Position numbers and translations under genes: made by a program
Shown: positions 14,205 to 16,986 of the stretch, piece by piece
Position numbering within the stretch: position 1 is the first letter of the stretch
Layout: each line of letters begins with the position of its first letter
Notes under the pieces: generated by a model
The model's database searches: none
What the model was told of the DNA's origin: nothing
The model's input: the letters and a program-made list of their open reading frames with translations, nothing else
Assembly: GCA_023395775.1 (NCBI GenBank)
Contig: JAEWYA010000112.1
Coordinates: 1 to 16,986, forward strand
Source: Bacillota bacterium
GTDB lineage: Bacteria > Bacillota > Clostridia > Oscillospirales > Oscillospiraceae
Direction: 5' to 3'
Length of the DNA: 16,986 nt

Positions 14205-15594
14205 CATTTTTAACTCCATGGAGCTGGACGCAATCGGGGAAGTGATGAACATCAGCCTCGGCTCCTCCGCGACCGCGGTCTCCAATTTGCTGGATCATCG
14301 GGTGGAAATCACGACGCCAAGGGTCTCTGTTTGCGAAGTGAAGGACTTCGGCATCAGCGATCTCGAACCGGCCATAGGCGTGGAGATCCGCTACATATCC
14401 GGCCTGGTGGGCAGTAACATCATGCTGCTCAAACGCAGCGATGTGAAGGTCATCGTGGACATCCTGATGGGTTCGGAGACACCGGACGAGGAGTTCGAGA
14501 TGAACGAGCTCACCATCAGCGCTGTATGCGAGGTCATGAATCAGATGATGGGCGCAGCCTCCACGGCTCTGTCCGATTTTCTGGGGATCCCGGTCAACAT
14601 CTCCACGCCGGAGTCCTTTGAGCTGAAAAATTTTGAAGAATTTAAAAAAGATCATTTTCCCATACAGGACGGCAAGTGTGTGGTCGTCCGGTTTATGCTG
14701 AAAATCGATAATATGCTGCAAAGCGAGTTCATCAACGTTATGTCCGTGGACTTGACGAGGGAACTGCTTTCTGGCCTGGGCCTTGGGGAGGACGAGGATG
14801 CCGCGCCCCCGGAGTCTACCTCCCCGGAGCAGGTTGCCTCCCCTCTGGAAAACGGCCCGAAGCTGAGTCAGGCGGAGATTGAAAAGCTGGTGAACAGCAC
14901 ACAGCCCACGCCGCAGCCGACCACGCCCCCCGCGTCTTCCGGCGGTACCATGAGCCAGGCGGAGATCGAAAAGCTGATGGGCGCCATGCAGCCCACGCCA
15001 CAGCCGACCCCGCCCCCCGCGTCTTCTGGCGGTACTAAGAGCCAGGCGGAGATTGAAAAGCTGATGGGCAACATGCAGTCCACGCTGCAGCCGACCCAGG
15101 CTCCCCAGCAGTCTTCGCCGCCTTACCCCATGCCCCAAGGGCAGGTTCAATCTGCGCCTGGCGGAGCGTATCCGATGCCGGCTTACGGCCAATATGCTCC
15201 GGGCTATTATCCCCCGCCCAGCTACTATTCCGCACCGCCCCAGATGGCGCAGCCCGCATCAAAGATGATCCAGTCTTCCCCGGCGGAGATGCCGAAGTTT
15301 GCCAACGGGGAGCCGCTGGACGAACAGCAGGCGGAAAACCTGGATCTGCTGATGTCGGTGCCGCTGGAGGTTTCCGTGGAGATCGGCCGGGCCCGCAGAA
15401 AGGTGCAGGATGTGCTGGCATTTACCAAAGGGTCTTTGGTCATGCTGAACAAGCTGGCAGGCGATCAGGTAGACCTGTTCGTAAACGGACAGTGCATCGC
15501 CAAGGGCGATGTGGTGGTCGTTGATGATAATTTTGGAATTCGCATCACCGAGGTTTTGAAATCTCCCAATCCCAACGAACTGATTAACGGATAG
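14194..15594 (+). CDS. fliY: Flagellar motor switch phosphatase FliY (CheC-like + FliN domain)
   Basis: FliY is the C-ring component of Bacillota, combining CheY-P phosphatase and FliN functions. The phosphatase pattern (D/S)x3Ex2Nx22P is intact twice: D12-E16-N19-P42 and S109-E113-N116-P139. The FliN/SpoA domain is at about 380-460 (SVPLEVSVEIGRARRKV, then LAGDQVDLFVNG). Between them is a long Pro/Gln/Tyr-rich linker with three copies of SQAEIEKL(M/V) at 225, 254 and 283, resembling the FliM peptide that binds CheY-P. That peptide is absent at the N-terminus, where Bacillus FliY has its copy. ATG 14194 is preferred for family match and the GGAGGGAAGG upstream; ATG 14164 is possible. It has 466 residues, longer than usual. 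Confidence 0.95.
   Translation: MADNIFNSMELDAIGEVMNISLGSSATAVSNLLDHRVEITTPRVSVCEVKDFGISDLEPAIGVEIRYISGLVGSNIMLLKRSDVKVIVDILMGSETPDEEFEMNELTISAVCEVMNQMMGAASTALSDFLGIPVNISTPESFELKNFEEFKKDHFPIQDGKCVVVRFMLKIDNMLQSEFINVMSVDLTRELLSGLGLGEDEDAAPPESTSPEQVASPLENGPKLSQAEIEKLVNSTQPTPQPTTPPASSGGTMSQAEIEKLMGAMQPTPQPTPPPASSGGTKSQAEIEKLMGNMQSTLQPTQAPQQSSPPYPMPQGQVQSAPGGAYPMPAYGQYAPGYYPPPSYYSAPPQMAQPASKMIQSSPAEMPKFANGEPLDEQQAENLDLLMSVPLEVSVEIGRARRKVQDVLAFTKGSLVMLNKLAGDQVDLFVNGQCIAKGDVVVVDDNFGIRITEVLKSPNPNELING
14866..15099 (+). repeat. 87-base tandem repeat in the fliY linker
   Basis: There are two full 87-base units (14866-14952 and 14953-15039) and a third that keeps about 60 bases (15040-15099). By eye, units 1 and 2 differ at about 14 of 87 bases, and units 2 and 3 at about 8 of 60. 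Each unit encodes SQAEIEKL followed by a Pro/Thr/Gln/Ser/Gly-rich spacer of about 20 residues. The first ten codons of units 2 and 3 differ at only one base, while the spacer diverges. Confidence 0.9.
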
Positions 15595-15657
15595 GTCGGA
15601 AGACCAGCAAGGAACTGAAATTCCAAAGGACAGATCAGAGAAAAGGAAGGTTTAAAC

Positions 15658-16023
15658 ATGGCTAAAATTTTAGTGGTTGACGACGCAGCGTTTATGCGCA
15701 AGGTCATCAAGGACACTCTTTCCAAGAGTGGGTATACCGAGTTGTTTGAGGCAGTGGACGGTGCGGACGCGGTGGAGAAATACGGAGAAATTCACCCTGA
15801 CCTGGTCATCATGGACATCACCATGCCAAATATGGACGGGCTGGAGGCTCTGAAAGCGATCCGCGGCAAAGACGGCAACGCAAATGTGGTCATGTGCTCC
15901 GCCATGGGGCAGGAGAGCATGGTCATTGACGCGGTGCGCTCCGGCGCGAAGGATTTCATCGTGAAGCCGTTTAAGGCTGACCGCGTGCTGAAGACGGTGA
16001 ATTCCATCGTTGGGAATCCCTGA
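15658..16023 (+). CDS. cheY: Chemotaxis response regulator CheY
   Basis: CheY is a single-domain receiver protein whose phosphorylated form binds the switch (FliM, FliY) to change rotation. It has 121 residues with no output domain. The acidic pair is Asp8-Asp9, the phospho-acceptor is Asp53 (VIMDITMP), the conserved hydroxyl residue is Ser81 (MCSAMGQ) and Lys103 lies in IVKPFK. All catalytic residues are present. The ribosome site AAAGGAAGG is about 7-8 bases before the ATG. Its place between fliY, its probable phosphatase and target, and fliO is typical of Bacillota. Confidence 0.96.
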   Translation: MAKILVVDDAAFMRKVIKDTLSKSGYTELFEAVDGADAVEKYGEIHPDLVIMDITMPNMDGLEALKAIRGKDGNANVVMCSAMGQESMVIDAVRSGAKDFIVKPFKADRVLKTVNSIVGNP

Positions 16024-16026
16024 TCC

Positions 16027-16410
16027 ATGCCCTGGGCCGAAATTGGCACCCTTTTGGGAATGCTGACGGCAGTCGTCGTCATTTTGCTCCTGGCTTGGCT
16101 GTTTACCCGGTATCTGGCCGGGCGGACTTCTGGAGCAATGCGCTTTTCCCGGAATCGGAACGGAAGGCTCCAACTGCTGGAGCGGATGCCTCTGGGCCGC
16201 GAGCAGTATCTGGCGGTGGTCCGGGCGGGGGAAACGTATCTTCTCCTGGGAGTCACCGGCAGTCAAATCGCACTTTTGCGGGAACTGAGCGCCGAGGAGG
16301 CGTCGGCGTGGACCGAGGAGGAGACCGGCGTTTCGCCGGACAGCGGACCCGGAGTACCCATACCTTTTCGGGATGCGCTGCGGGAAGTCTGGAAACAGAG
16401 AAAGAAGTAG
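16027..16410 (+). CDS. fliO: Flagellar biosynthetic protein FliO (FliZ-like)
   Basis: FliO is a single-pass membrane protein that helps assemble the FliP-FliQ-FliR export gate. One membrane segment is at about residues 6-28 (LLGMLTAVVVILLLAWLF). A cytoplasmic part follows with the family signature LQLLERMPLGREQYLAVVRAG and LLLGVT. It has 127 residues. The ATG is three bases after the cheY stop with only a weak ribosome site, so translation is probably coupled to cheY. It lies directly before fliP, as expected. Confidence 0.9.
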   Translation: MPWAEIGTLLGMLTAVVVILLLAWLFTRYLAGRTSGAMRFSRNRNGRLQLLERMPLGREQYLAVVRAGETYLLLGVTGSQIALLRELSAEEASAWTEEETGVSPDSGPGVPIPFRDALREVWKQRKK

Positions 16411-16423
16411 GAGGAAGTATCAC

Positions 16424-16986
16424 GTGGCAGACGCGCTGGTCAATGTCAACGGCAATAACGTACAGGCCCTTCAAATCCTGTTCCTGACAACAGCCATCAC
16501 CTTGCTTCCTTCCCTGCTGGTGATGATGACGTCCTTTACCCGGTATATTGTGACGTTTTCCTTCCTGCGCTCCGCGATGGGGACGCAGCAGACGCCCCCC
16601 AACGTGGTGCTGATCGGGCTGGCGCTGTTTTTGACGCTGTTTACCATGAGCCCCGTGTTTTCCAGCATCAAGACCAATGCCTACGATCCGTATGTCGCGG
16701 AAGAAATCAGTCAGGAGGAATTCATTGATCGGGCGGAGGTCCCGCTGAAGGACTTTATGCTCCGCAATACCGAGACGTCTTCCCTAAACCTGTTCTGCGA
16801 TCTGGACAAATCGGTGGAGCGGCCTGCGGACGAGACCGCGGCCAAGGCCCTGCCGATGCACGTCATCGTGCCCTCCTTTATGACCAGCGAACTGAAAAGG
16901 GCGTTTGAGATCGGTTTTTTACTGTACATCCCCTTCATGCTGATCGATGTGGTGGTGGCCTCCACCCTGATGTCCATGGGCATGAT
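16424..16986 (+). CDS. fliP: Flagellar export gate protein FliP (partial, cut by right edge)
   Basis: FliP is the main subunit of the membrane-embedded type III export gate. The frame is open from GTG 16424 to the window end, about 187 residues. AGGAGG (16409-16414) is nine bases before the GTG. Family landmarks are LVMMTSFTRYIVTFSFLRSAMGT, then PPNVVLIGLALFLTLFTMSPV. Near the end is AFEIGFLLYIPFMLIDVVVAS followed by TLMSMGM, where the family continues MxxP. There is no long cleavable signal peptide before the first membrane segment (about 18-38), as in other Bacillota. About 60 residues should remain beyond the edge. Confidence 0.95.
   Translation, partial: MADALVNVNGNNVQALQILFLTTAITLLPSLLVMMTSFTRYIVTFSFLRSAMGTQQTPPNVVLIGLALFLTLFTMSPVFSSIKTNAYDPYVAEEISQEEFIDRAEVPLKDFMLRNTETSSLNLFCDLDKSVERPADETAAKALPMHVIVPSFMTSELKRAFEIGFLLYIPFMLIDVVVASTLMSMGM

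Noticed and set aside
16424..16480. FliP lacking a cleavable signal peptide as a novelty
   Set aside because: A short N-terminus before the first membrane segment is normal for FliP of Bacillota, unlike that of enterics.
1..16986. CRISPR arrays, insertion sequences, tRNA or rRNA genes
   Set aside because: None seen. No regularly spaced repeats, transposase motifs or RNA gene signatures are visible on either strand.

Overview
The window holds most of one large flagellar gene cluster on the + strand, from flgB at 804 to a fliP gene cut by the right edge. The gene order (flgB-flgC-fliE-fliF-fliG-fliH-fliI-fliJ-fliK-flgD-flgV-flgE-flbD-motA-motB-fliM-fliY-cheY-fliO-fliP) is the fla/che arrangement of Bacillota. 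The CheC-FliN fusion type of FliY, the flbD-motA-motB block, the strong AGGAGG-type ribosome sites and the GC-rich codon use all fit a GC-rich member of Clostridia, perhaps an Oscillospiraceae-type gut bacterium. The phylum is well supported. The family is inference.

Positions 1-803 form an AT-rich, probably gene-free leader. It opens with what may be the last codons of an unrelated gene and two back-to-back rho-independent terminators (87-118 and 130-166), which insulate the operon. A long AT-rich stretch follows, with one or two sigma-A-like promoter candidates (599-625 and 669-697) about 100-200 bases ahead of flgB.

From 804 to 9350 lie the proximal rod (flgB, flgC, fliE), the MS ring and C-ring base (fliF, fliG), the export ATPase complex (fliH, fliI, fliJ), the hook-length ruler (fliK) and the hook cap (flgD). 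From 9386 to 13117 lie the small conserved flagellar-operon protein flgV, hook protein flgE, flbD (swrD-like) and the stator genes motA and motB. From 13185 to the end lie the switch genes fliM and fliY, the response regulator cheY and the export-gate genes fliO and fliP. Genes are tightly packed, some overlap, and no terminator is seen between them, so they are probably co-transcribed. A candidate internal promoter lies in the 163-base gap before motA. Several longer gaps carry strong hairpins without U tracts.

The most unusual feature is in FliY. The linker between its CheC-like phosphatase region, which has two intact active-site signatures, and its FliN domain carries three tandem copies of a peptide (SQAEIEKL) resembling the CheY-P-binding N-terminal peptide of FliM. 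FliM itself carries a Q in place of the conserved E of that peptide. Other points are a 52-residue low-complexity extension on FliG, no fliL between motB and fliM, and a strongly basic tail on MotA.
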